Under the pieces are notes generated by a model, which saw nothing but the letters and a program-made list of their open reading frames with translations, did no database searches and was not told the origin of the DNA. This document shows, one piece after another, positions 6,124 to 12,903 of a DNA stretch of 14,292 bases (positions are counted from its first letter, which is position 1; the number at the start of each line of letters is the position of its first letter). A program made the position numbers and the translations under genes. The DNA comes from a candidate division FCPU426 bacterium. Lineage in GTDB: Bacteria; Oederibacteriota; PGYV01; Palsa-1178. The stretch spans positions 1,064 through 15,355 of the forward strand of contig PMTB01000131.1 in assembly GCA_003167475.1 (NCBI GenBank), in the 5' to 3' direction.

Positions 6124-6503
6124 GCGCAAGCAAAAAGTTCTTAAGGATGATGAACCCGATGAACTCCAACGGCGGGCACCGTAAGCACGAGGGTGTTATG
6201 GCCAAAATGATCATCGTCTTCGCCGCCCTTTTCATAAGCCTGTGGTTTTCCAACCAGACAGGCGTGAAATTAAGCTCCGAGATAAACGCGCTGGAAAAAG
6301 AGCGCGATATGCTGAAAACAAGGTCCAAGAAACTTGAGATAAACATGACAAGCGCGGTTTCGGGTGAAAAACTCACCGAGATAGCGGTAAAAAAATACGG
6401 CTTCAAGATGCCCGCAGGCGGCCAAGTGATAGTGGTGGCGAAAAAGAGCGGCATGTTCGGCGGCGGGAATTTGTTCGCGAGCGTGCTGAACAGGGAGAAT
6501 TAA
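6120..6503 (+). CDS. ftsL: Cell-division protein FtsL-like
   Basis: The gene encodes 127 residues from TTG 6120, which overlaps the rsmH stop (TTGA) and is supported by AAGGAG at 6107-6112, seven bases before. Topology is that of FtsL: a basic cytoplasmic N terminus (1-26), one membrane helix (about 27-46, AKMIIVFAALFISLWF), a periplasmic coiled coil (about 50-77, INALEKERDMLKTRSKKLE), then the C-terminal signature LTEIAVKKYGFKMPAGGQVI, which matches the IE-xA-xx-xGM-xxP-xx-QVI pattern of FtsL. FtsL joins FtsB and FtsQ to activate septal peptidoglycan synthesis. Primary sequence is weakly conserved in this family, so position after rsmH is strong support. The cluster does not continue: no ftsI or mur gene follows. 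Confidence 0.88.
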   Translation: MSASKKFLRMMNPMNSNGGHRKHEGVMAKMIIVFAALFISLWFSNQTGVKLSSEINALEKERDMLKTRSKKLEINMTSAVSGEKLTEIAVKKYGFKMPAGGQVIVVAKKSGMFGGGNLFASVLNREN

Positions 6504-6545
6504 GGCTTGGAATTTGGATTTATGGCCTATTAGTGTTAGTGGGCC

Positions 6546-6750
6546 GTCATTGCGAGGAGCCGTGAACCCGAGCTACTGCGAGTGGTTCATGGCGACGAAG
6601 CAATCTCTGTTCCACGATAAGCCTTAGGTTTTGATTGAGACCAGATTGCCATAAACCACTCGTAAACTCGGGTTCATGGCGTGCTTCACAAGATTAGAGC
6701 CTGCCATGTACCTGAGCTACTGCGAATGGTGCATGGCTCCTCGCAATGAC
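6546..6750. repeat. 205-bp MITE-like element with 16-bp TIRs and three internal stem-loop copies
   Basis: The ends are perfect 16-bp inverted repeats: GTCATTGCGAGGAGCC (6546-6561) and GGCTCCTCGCAATGAC (6735-6750). GACGAAGCAATCTC at 6594-6607 adds to the match with the widespread GTCATTGCGAGGAGC repeat seen in many bacteria. Inside are three copies of a 33-35 nt unit, each itself a hairpin of the form GCCATGAACC ... GGTTCATGGC: 6559-6593 (plus), 6648-6680 (minus orientation) and 6703-6737 (plus). No target duplication and no ORF. It fills most of the gap between ftsL and the next promoter. Confidence 0.88.
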
Positions 6751-6855
6751 ATTTCAGGCGTTAGGATTGCAAGAGTGATTTTGAGTGTTTTAACGTACAA
6801 GTCCATGCAATACATGAAAACAGAGATGTAATGAAAAATAAGCAATAAATCATAT

Positions 6856-6884
6856 TTGACAAAATAGTTATATAAATTTATAAT
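6856..6884 (+). promoter_or_regulatory. Full-consensus sigma70 promoter of the DUF11 surface-protein gene
   Basis: TTGACA at 6856-6861, exactly 17 bp, TATAAT at 6879-6884: a perfect consensus match, with AT-rich sequence upstream. Transcription would start near 6891 and the leader would be about 35 bases. It predicts strong, largely constitutive expression. Confidence 0.92.
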
Positions 6885-6925
6885 CATATGACCGGTTCAA
6901 AAAATATTTATGGGAGTTGTCAATC

Positions 6926-9703
6926 ATGGGCAAGGCCGAAAAATATTTCAAAAAAAATCTTATCCTGTTTTTATTGACCGTGATATTCATTTTAGCTGCG
7001 CCTTTGCTCTTCGCCGACGCCAAAATCACAAACCTCACCATGGTTCCGGCAAACCCAAATTTCGGGGATTCCGTTACGCTTGATTTTGATTATTGCTCGT
7101 CAAATTCAAGCGGCAACCTTGTGATAGCTGTCAGCACGTTCCCGGGATTGCACCCGGCTCAGACTGTGGGGCAGGTATTTGTGGTCTCCAGCGCTGGTTT
7201 AAATGTTCCGACTGTCGATCCTCCGGTAGGCGGGCAGGGAATAGGGTACACTATCGCCCAGCCTGTTGGGCCGGCCTGCACTGACTGCGGGAACAACGCG
7301 GGGACGTCAAAACATTACACCATGAGCGTAAATATACCGAACGCCAATATGTTCCCCGGCTGCGGGAATACGAGCCTGCATCTTTTTGTCGGCGAGAGGG
7401 ATTACTACCTGGGCGGTTCGGATTGGGCCGGTTTGAACGGCTGTACTTTGAATTCATTGGCGTGGACCATAGGGACGCCCGTAAAACAGTTTTCCATACA
7501 CAAGCGCTCCGAGGGCGTTGTGACCGCCCTGGATGACCTTATACTTTATTCCATAGATTTTTCATACGGAAACGGCCAGCTTACTATAAGCGATCCGCTT
7601 CCTTCCGGAAATGTCATTGAGATAGTCTCGGTCGGCCCGACGCTTCTTGCCGGCGGCGTTGGACCGGGAGCTCAGGCAGGCACCATCACTTGGACGCTGC
7701 CGGATAAAACCGGGCAGCCCGGGATATCCAGCGGGACAGTATGGTTCCTGGCAAAACTTAAAATTGCCACGGCGGGCCTTAATATTACAAACACGGCGAC
7801 CGGCTCAATGGCGGGAATACTTGATCAATCATCATCGGTCACGAATTCGGTGGGGCAGGTCACCATGTCGGTAAAAAAATCATTTGACCCGCCGGGAGGA
7901 TTTGTGAATACCGGCGATATGGTGACATACTATCTCGACTACCAGGTTAACGGTTCAAAACTCGGGGCATATGAGTCATTTGACGAGATGCCGCTCGGCT
8001 CATCTTATACAGGGGCGTCAAATCCGCCCGGATGGAAGTTTCTGCCTTACGCCGCAAACACGGGGCAGTGGAACGTGATGAACCCGTGCGGCACGGGCGA
8101 TAATTACATACAGGCAAACCCCCTTGGGCCGAACCAGTATCCGGGCCTGCTGCTTAATTCCGCGAACCCGCATTTTTGCACGGGCGAGATAGTCGTGGAC
8201 ACGGAAATAGAGGGCACGTACGCGGGCGCCGACTCGCAGATACTTATCAGGAACAACGGCCTCACAGGCGGGAGCAGCTATTCCATCGGCCTTATACTTT
8301 CGCAGGACTCGGGCCCCGCTTATATGGGGTTCCAGACCATTACAGCCGGAGGAGGCCCGGCATATCCGGGAACGCCATGGCCCAGCCAGCTGGTCCAACT
8401 GAATAAATGGTACAGGGTACATATAAAAGTTTCGCAGGTAGGCAATGATTATCTTTACCAGGCAAAGGCATGGCCTAGGGGCGACCCCGAGCCCAGCGCG
8501 TGGATGGCGACATGGACGCAGACAGGCGGGGCTACGGACCCGAACTGGAGATGCGACGGGATGGGTAATTATACGGACTGGCGGCCGGGCTTTAACGAGC
8601 AGGGCGGGGACGGCACAGTATATGATTCTTTTGATAATTTTGTGATTTACAATCCGTTCACGGCTTCGAACGCGGTGCTTTACGACACCATACCCGCGGG
8701 AATGTCGTACTTAAGTTCCAACGGCGCCACGGCCCCGGTCACAACCGGCCCGATAGTCGAGTGGGACCTTGGAGCGAGCATTTCCGACCAGAGCGGTTCT
8801 TATACATGGTGGGGCCCGGTCACAGGTTCATGCATGGATATCCTGAACACGGCAGCCATGAACGGCTCGTCAATTCCGGTATTTTCCAACGAGGTAAGCA
8901 TAAACGTAAGCTGCGGTTCGCCGACTTTTACCCCGACTTATACGGCCTCACCCACGGCTTCCAATTCGCCGACAGCCAGCCCGACCTTCACGGCTTCCCC
9001 GACCATAACGCCGACCAGCACTCCTGTGCCGGCGATCATCAATATACTTTTTGTCCCGCTTGACCCGGCGACCCTGCCGGGAGGCTACGCGCAGTTCAGC
9101 GTGACTATGCAAAATTCAGGCTCAGCCGCGTCAAACGTGGTGCTGTATGAAACGCTTCCGGCTGAAGTGACATTCGAAGAGGACCCGTCGGACACGGGCG
9201 CAAACACAGGCTGGGCCTCGGCCGCGAATATCATATCGCGCCCGCTGACAGCGGCACAGATGACCTCCCTGAATTCCGGCACGGCCATCACGTTCCTTTT
9301 CACGGTGAAAACATCGGCAGGCCTGGCCCAGGGCACAAAGATACAGTTCGACCCGGTGACAGCCGGTTATGACGACATGATATACACAGGCGCGCAGGTT
9401 ATAAGCAACCCGGCTTTTATAACGGTGGGCAACATAGTGATCTACCCGAACCCATTCGATCCGGCTAAAGCAGTGGACAACAAGATGAAGTTCGCGAACC
9501 TCCCAAGGGACACGCAAATAGCCATCTTCAGCCTCTCAGGCGAGCAGGTAAGAACCTTCAACCCGGAGGGCACATCGGTTGCCAAATGGGACGGAAAGAA
9601 CGCAAGCGGGAACATGGTGTCCCCGGGGATATACTACTATATAATCAAGTACAATGACGGGAAGTCACGGCTGACCGGGAAGATTTTTGTGGTGAAGCAG
9701 TAA
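6926..9703 (+). CDS. Large secreted DUF11-repeat surface protein with inserted jelly-roll domain, TP linker and FlgD-like C-terminal domain
   Basis: The gene encodes 925 residues. ATG 6926 is chosen: GGGAG (6912-6916) is nine bases away and abuts the alternative TTG 6917. Signal peptide 1-30 (KKNLILFLLTVIF.., cleavage after LLFA). An Ig-like region lies at about 32-188. A DUF11-like domain lies at about 190-300. A second begins at GDMVTYYLDYQVNG (about 327), is broken by an insert of about 348-575, then resumes as ASNAVLYDTIPAGMSYL. The insert (ESFDEMP..., W-F-rich, ..DSFDNFVIYNP) resembles LamG/laminin-type jelly rolls. A Thr/Pro/Ser linker spans 664-703 and a third DUF11 706-832 (NSGSAASNVVLYETLPAEV). 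The C-terminal module 835-925 has YPNPFDP and WDGKNASGN..SPGIYYYIIK, like FlgD Ig or type-A sorting domains. Likely exported and cell-surface; ligand unknown. Monocistronic, with its own promoter and terminator. Confidence 0.93.
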   Translation: MGKAEKYFKKNLILFLLTVIFILAAPLLFADAKITNLTMVPANPNFGDSVTLDFDYCSSNSSGNLVIAVSTFPGLHPAQTVGQVFVVSSAGLNVPTVDPPVGGQGIGYTIAQPVGPACTDCGNNAGTSKHYTMSVNIPNANMFPGCGNTSLHLFVGERDYYLGGSDWAGLNGCTLNSLAWTIGTPVKQFSIHKRSEGVVTALDDLILYSIDFSYGNGQLTISDPLPSGNVIEIVSVGPTLLAGGVGPGAQAGTITWTLPDKTGQPGISSGTVWFLAKLKIATAGLNITNTATGSMAGILDQSSSVTNSVGQVTMSVKKSFDPPGGFVNTGDMVTYYLDYQVNGSKLGAYESFDEMPLGSSYTGASNPPGWKFLPYAANTGQWNVMNPCGTGDNYIQANPLGPNQYPGLLLNSANPHFCTGEIVVDTEIEGTYAGADSQILIRNNGLTGGSSYSIGLILSQDSGPAYMGFQTITAGGGPAYPGTPWPSQLVQLNKWYRVHIKVSQVGNDYLYQAKAWPRGDPEPSAWMATWTQTGGATDPNWRCDGMGNYTDWRPGFNEQGGDGTVYDSFDNFVIYNPFTASNAVLYDTIPAGMSYLSSNGATAPVTTGPIVEWDLGASISDQSGSYTWWGPVTGSCMDILNTAAMNGSSIPVFSNEVSINVSCGSPTFTPTYTASPTASNSPTASPTFTASPTITPTSTPVPAIINILFVPLDPATLPGGYAQFSVTMQNSGSAASNVVLYETLPAEVTFEEDPSDTGANTGWASAANIISRPLTAAQMTSLNSGTAITFLFTVKTSAGLAQGTKIQFDPVTAGYDDMIYTGAQVISNPAFITVGNIVIYPNPFDPAKAVDNKMKFANLPRDTQIAIFSLSGEQVRTFNPEGTSVAKWDGKNASGNMVSPGIYYYIIKYNDGKSRLTGKIFVVKQ

Positions 9704-9721
9704 AAAAAACAGTAAAAAATT

Positions 9722-9766
9722 AAAGGCCCGGCCAATAACTTTGGCCGGGCCTTTGTGTTTCTTTTT
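9722..9766 (+). terminator. Strong bidirectional rho-independent terminator
   Basis: AAAGGCCCGGCC (9722-9733), loop of nine, GGCCGGGCCTTT (9743-9754): a perfect 12-bp stem, then the T-rich GTGTTTCTTTTT. On the other strand the stem is followed by AATTTTTT, so it can also end the converging gene at 9772-10860. Confidence 0.95.
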
Positions 9767-9771
9767 GACCT

Positions 9772-10860
9772 TTACTGCGTTCCCAAACTGAAATTTATGT
9801 AAGAAGTCGGGCTGAAATTCAGCGATGTGCCGGCTCCAGGCGCGTTGACGCCGGAACCACCGTAATAGCCCAGGTAATTCCCGGACGTTACGGAAGTGCT
9901 GTACAAGTCATTGCCTACCTGTGAATTATTCATTACATCGACAAACGCGTAAACGTAATAAGTACCCGGTATGACAACACATACCGAGTAATTGTACGTA
10001 GCGGAAGAACCAAGAACATCGTAGAAAGTGAAATTATTTGAGCCTCCGCCGTTGTTTCCCTTTGTGTTCGGGCTTATTTCAATTGCTATTATTTTACCGG
10101 GCTGGGGTGAGGGCAGGGTTATAGTGCCCTGGAGGTTTGTCGGGGCCACGGTCATCTGAATGCTTATACCCGATGCCGGTGAAGAAATAACCGGCCCGGG
10201 GGTTGGCCATATGCCTACGGCGTTCTGCCCGAGATAATCACCGGGCCTCGGCGGGCCGTCAGCTCCGCATACATTGCCGAGAAGGTCCGGTCCTGTGGCG
10301 TTGACAAGCGCGACTATCCCGTAATTTGACCCGGGAGACACATACATGGAAAAAGGAATGCTTGTTCCTGCCGGGCATATGCCGAGATCTGAGGCAACAA
10401 AATTGCCTATCTGTCCGGTATACACCCCGATCCAGTAATTTTTACCCGCCTGGTCAGCGGGAATCGTCAAAGTGCCCGACACGTTGTCGGCCGCGGTGTG
10501 GGTCGATGTCGGCTGAGGCGTGTGTGAAACAACCGCGTCAGCGGTTAACTGTGCCTGGGCAGTGCCGGTAGCCTGCGCATTCGCGGTCTGTTGGGCCTGA
10601 GCCGTGCCTGTTGCCTGCACATTTGCGGTAGCCTGGGCGTTTGCCGTAAGCTGTGCCTGGGCAGTAGCCGTTTCCTGCGCCGAAAGCCCCGCAGTCTGCA
10701 AAGCAATCGCAGTCTGAGTCATGACAACCTGCATGGTGGCCGTAGCGTTCGCGGTGGGCGTATCCGTGGCCGCCGGAGTGGTAGGCGAACCCTTCTGACA
10801 CCCAAGCAGGGCAAAAACGACGGCGATAAACACTGACAATAAAACAAGTCCTTTTTTCAT
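9772..10860 (-). CDS. Lipoprotein with Thr/Ala/Gln-rich stalk and duplicated beta domain
   Basis: The gene encodes 362 residues on the minus strand. AAGGAGG (plus-strand 10866-10872) lies five bases before the ATG. The signal peptide ends in a classic lipobox, L-L-G-C21, so Cys21 would be lipidated. Residues 36-110 are low complexity, built from TANAQATG/TAQAQ-like units with almost no bulky residues, probably a helical stalk. A TP-rich hinge (113-122) follows. Two similar beta-rich domains come next: about 127-236 (GTLTIPADQAGKNYWIGV, NYGIVALVN, GDYLGQNAVG) and about 240-362 (GTITLPSPQPGKIIAIEI, YYVYAFVDV, GNYLGYYGG). They look like an internal duplication. No enzyme motif is visible. It is likely displayed at the envelope surface. 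The stalk resembles that of the divergent NHL lipoprotein. Confidence 0.9.
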   Translation of the reverse strand: MKKGLVLLSVFIAVVFALLGCQKGSPTTPAATDTPTANATATMQVVMTQTAIALQTAGLSAQETATAQAQLTANAQATANVQATGTAQAQQTANAQATGTAQAQLTADAVVSHTPQPTSTHTAADNVSGTLTIPADQAGKNYWIGVYTGQIGNFVASDLGICPAGTSIPFSMYVSPGSNYGIVALVNATGPDLLGNVCGADGPPRPGDYLGQNAVGIWPTPGPVISSPASGISIQMTVAPTNLQGTITLPSPQPGKIIAIEISPNTKGNNGGGSNNFTFYDVLGSSATYNYSVCVVIPGTYYVYAFVDVMNNSQVGNDLYSTSVTSGNYLGYYGGSGVNAPGAGTSLNFSPTSYINFSLGTQ

Positions 10861-10890
10861 TTGTTCCTCCTTCGAAGCTATATTTCTATA

Positions 10891-10919
10891 AGTATACTAC
10901 TTCGGTGGTATTTAAGCAA
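10891..10919 (-). promoter_or_regulatory. Promoter of the minus-strand lipoprotein gene
   Basis: Read on the minus strand: TTGCTT (plus 10914-10919), 17-bp spacer, TATACT (plus 10891-10896). The start site would lie about 20-25 bases before the ATG at 10860, just upstream of the Shine-Dalgarno. Confidence 0.75.
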
Positions 10920-10967
10920 GTTTTTCCATGAAAAGATTTAACGCGGCTATTCCTGTTGCAGGCAACT

Positions 10968-11031
10968 ATCGTTTGGAGCTGCGCAGTAAGACGAAATCCA
11001 ATCTATAACATATTCCGTCTCTACAAACGAT
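10968..11031. repeat. 64-bp imperfect inverted repeat in the divergent intergenic region
   Basis: Outer arms ATCGTTTGGAG (10968-10978) and CTACAAACGAT (11021-11031) pair with one mismatch. Inner arms AGACGAAAT (10989-10997) and ATTCCGTCT (11012-11020) pair with one mismatch. Between the left arms is the palindrome CTGCGCAG (10979-10986), which would form a side bulge. It sits between the two divergent promoters. It could be an operator, a small structured element or a decayed repeat. Confidence 0.55.
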
Positions 11032-11047
11032 TAGATAGGCAATGGCA

Positions 11048-11076
11048 TTGACAAGGTAAGGAGGGCAGTGTATATT
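11048..11076 (+). promoter_or_regulatory. Promoter of the NHL-repeat lipoprotein gene
   Basis: TTGACA at 11048-11053, a 17-bp spacer, TATATT at 11071-11076. The ribosome binding site AAGGAGG (11091-11097) and ATG 11103 follow, leaving a leader of about 20 bases. Confidence 0.85.
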
Positions 11077-11102
11077 AATATTGATAATCTAAGGAGGCGT
11101 AC

Positions 11103-12167
11103 ATGAAAAAAATTTTAATTCTTTTATTTATTATTTTTATATTCTTACTATCGTTCGCCTGCTCTCGAACTTCACCAACCGCGCTCGCTGTTTCAACAGC
11201 AACCATCAACGCCACAGCCACGGCCCAGATGCAGCAAACAGTTAATGCGTTGCAGACGGCCGGGCCCGCGGCACAGCAGACGGCAACTATGACTGCTATT
11301 TTTGTCGTTAAATGGGGTCAAACAGGTACCGGCAACGGTGAATTTGCCGGTTTTATTTTTGGAATAGGTGTTGATAAAAGCGGTAATTTATATGTCGCAG
11401 ACACCGGAAATAACAGGGTTTTAAAATACGATAGTTCATGCGTGTATGTGACACAATGGGGAGGAACAGCTCCAAATTATGCGCCCGGAAGCGCAAACGG
11501 ACAATTGAATGCGCCCCTTGGTATTGCGGCAGACAACAGCGGAAATATATATGTTGTGGACACCCAAAACAACAGAATAGAGAAATTTGATTCTTCCGGA
11601 GCATATTTAACGCAATGGGGAGGGCTATCAGTCGGAACAGGCAATGGACAGTTCAACAGTCCAGCAGCTTTGGCTGTAGACAATGCCGGGAATGTATATG
11701 TTGTTGATACTGGAAATATTAGGATTCAAAAGTTTGATAGTTCAGGTACATATATAACGCAATGGGGCGGATCCGGGACTGGCAATGGTCAATTTATCGG
11801 GCCGGGAGGGATTGCGGTAGACAATGGAGGCAATGTTTTTGTTACGGATCAGGTTAACTGCAACGTCCAGGTCTTTAGCAATACGGGTGTTTATATCTCA
11901 CAATGGGGCAGTTCTGGAAGCGGTAACGGACAATTTGGAGAACCATTTGGAATAGCAGTAGATAACACCGGAAATGTTTATGTGGTAGATTCTTATTATG
12001 ACAGGGTTCAAAAGTTTAGTAACACAGGTACATATATGACACAATGGGGAAGTTATGGTTGGGGCAATGGTCAGTTTAAAACTCCCGGTGAAATAGCAAT
12101 TGATAGCAGCGGAAATGTATATATCGCAGATTGGGGCTATGCAAGAATTCAAAAGTTTAAACTATAA
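11103..12167 (+). CDS. Six-bladed NHL-repeat beta-propeller lipoprotein
   Basis: The gene encodes 354 residues; AAGGAGG is five bases before the ATG. It has a hydrophobic signal sequence with Cys20 (LLSFAC), a slightly relaxed lipobox. Residues 28-66 are a Thr/Ala/Gln-rich stalk (TINATATAQMQQ, ALQTAGPAAQQTAT) like that of the divergent lipoprotein. From about residue 68 there are six NHL repeats of about 45-50 residues: W-G, GNGQF, P-x-GIAVD-x-x-GN(V/I)YV-x-D, then R(I/V)-x-KF. The terminal strands FVVKWG and IQKFKL would close the ring. NHL propellers mainly bind proteins or ligands, and some are enzymes (lyases, lactonases). No metal-site motif stands out here. Repeat 4 is the most divergent (VNCNVQVF). 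Base use is more AT-rich than the DUF11 gene. Confidence 0.93.
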   Translation: MKKILILLFIIFIFLLSFACSRTSPTALAVSTATINATATAQMQQTVNALQTAGPAAQQTATMTAIFVVKWGQTGTGNGEFAGFIFGIGVDKSGNLYVADTGNNRVLKYDSSCVYVTQWGGTAPNYAPGSANGQLNAPLGIAADNSGNIYVVDTQNNRIEKFDSSGAYLTQWGGLSVGTGNGQFNSPAALAVDNAGNVYVVDTGNIRIQKFDSSGTYITQWGGSGTGNGQFIGPGGIAVDNGGNVFVTDQVNCNVQVFSNTGVYISQWGSSGSGNGQFGEPFGIAVDNTGNVYVVDSYYDRVQKFSNTGTYMTQWGSYGWGNGQFKTPGEIAIDSSGNVYIADWGYARIQKFKL

Positions 12168-12217
12168 GGATCCTAACATACTCGTCCGTGTGTCAGTGTT
12201 TAAAATAAATACAAAAA

Positions 12218-12239
12218 TGATAAAATACGTGTATTATCA
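12218..12239. promoter_or_regulatory. Near-perfect palindrome upstream of the DUF2723 gene
   Basis: TGATAA (12218-12223) and TTATCA (12234-12239) flank a centre on ACGT; 18 of 22 positions are symmetric. It lies between the NHL gene stop and the promoter-like TTGACA at 12256. It could be an operator. It lacks the G+C stem and U-tract of a terminator. Confidence 0.4.
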
Positions 12240-12255
12240 ATAGGGCATATAGATG

Positions 12256-12283
12256 TTGACACAGTATGTTTCACATGACATAC
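12256..12283 (+). promoter_or_regulatory. Promoter-like -35 overlapped by a 6-8-6 inverted repeat
   Basis: TTGACA (12256-12261) is followed two bases later by GTATGT (12264-12269), eight bases, then ACATAC (12278-12283). The -10 expected near 12279-12284 reads CATACC and is poor, so the promoter may need an activator. The inverted repeat covers the spacer and -10, as an operator would. Start codon 12302 is 18 bases further on. Confidence 0.4.
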
Positions 12284-12301
12284 CCACAATAAGAGGACTA
12301 T

Positions 12302-12850
12302 ATGACGTCAAATAATTTGAAAAAAATAATGCTTTACTGTCTATCTTTTCTTGCAATATGGGGACTCTATATAGTAAAAATAGCCCCGACATATATAGCC
12401 GGCGACAGCGCTGAGACGATAATGGCATTTAACTGCCTCGGTATTCAACACCCGCCAGGATATGCGTTAAATACGATTATCGGGAAAATTTTCCTCCTGA
12501 TTCCAGTTGGCAACATAATGTTTAGAGGCGCGATGATGGCTATGTTCTTTAATGTTATAACAGCCAGCGTGCTGTTTATAATGGCATTAGCAATTTTTGC
12601 TGAAAAAGAAAAGAAATACGAAGTGTTGTTCGTCTCGTTAATGACAGCCTTGTTGTATCTTTTTTCGAATACGGTTTTCTTTCAAGGGCTCTCTGCAAAA
12701 GGAAGTGTATATACCCTGCAAGGTTTTCTGATTGCTGTTATTTTTATTTCCCTGCTTAAATTTAATACGCAAACAAAATACATATACCTTGCGTCATTTA
12801 TATTCGGCCTTCCCAGTTTTTTTGCGACAGTGTCAGTAAAGAGCACATAG
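12302..12850 (+). pseudogene. 5' fragment of a DUF2723 (protein O-mannosyltransferase-like) membrane glycosyltransferase, interrupted by an IS
   Basis: AAGAGGA (12291-12297) precedes the ATG. The first 170 or so residues match the start of DUF2723 proteins: a membrane helix, then APTYIAGDSAETIMAFNCLG and HPPGYALNTIIGKIF, in which the acidic pair D-S-A-E and HPPG lie in the first periplasmic loop of GT-C type transferases. Further helices lie at about 85-100, 108-130 and 140-155. Intact members have several hundred residues and about ten or more helices. Here homology stops at FIFGL near 12810, where the insertion sequence begins. The last dozen or so residues, to the stop at 12848-12850, are read from the IS end. 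The rest of the gene should lie beyond 14292. Family roles include glycosylating surface proteins or lipids. The product is almost certainly non-functional. Confidence 0.85.
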
Positions 12851-12862
12851 GAGTTGTGTACA
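12815..12862 (+). repeat. Left terminal inverted repeat of the insertion sequence
   Basis: The 48 bases from AGTTTTTTTGCGA to GTTGTGTACA match the inverse of 14243-14288 at about 37 of 46 aligned positions with a 2-base gap. Shared blocks are AGTTTTTTT, GTCAG, AAAG and AGTTGTGTACA. The block TTGTGT inside it also serves as the -35 of the internal promoter. Confidence 0.85.
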
Positions 12863-12882
12863 GCCCAGCCTCCTGATAAAAT
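12854..12882 (+). promoter_or_regulatory. Internal promoter for the transposase genes
   Basis: TTGTGT (12854-12859, within the left terminal repeat), 17 bp, TAAAAT (12877-12882). The start site would be near 12889, immediately before the AGGAGG of orfA. Confidence 0.65.
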
Positions 12883-12897
12883 GATACTATAGGAGGC
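12868..12897 (+). promoter_or_regulatory. Hairpin that would sequester the orfA ribosome binding site in read-through RNA
   Basis: GCCTCCT (12868-12874) is perfectly complementary to AGGAGGC (12891-12897), which holds the Shine-Dalgarno of orfA; the loop is 16 bases. Transcripts from the internal promoter start after the first arm and stay open. Transcripts entering from outside contain both arms. Confidence 0.65.
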
Positions 12898-12903
12898 GAC
12901 AAA

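Noticed and set aside
6559..6737. Possible CRISPR array from three 33-35 nt repeats
   Set aside because: Copies are unevenly spaced, one is inverted, spacers are unequal, and no cas genes are near.
8918..9038. Thr/Pro/Ser codon run as a DNA tandem repeat
   Set aside because: It is a protein linker within one open frame; codons vary and there is no exact nucleotide period.
9620..9703. Type IX secretion sorting signal
   Set aside because: The YPNPF..WDGKN..GIYYY pattern is shared with FlgD-like Ig domains, and no type IX machinery is visible in the window, so a sorting role cannot be claimed.
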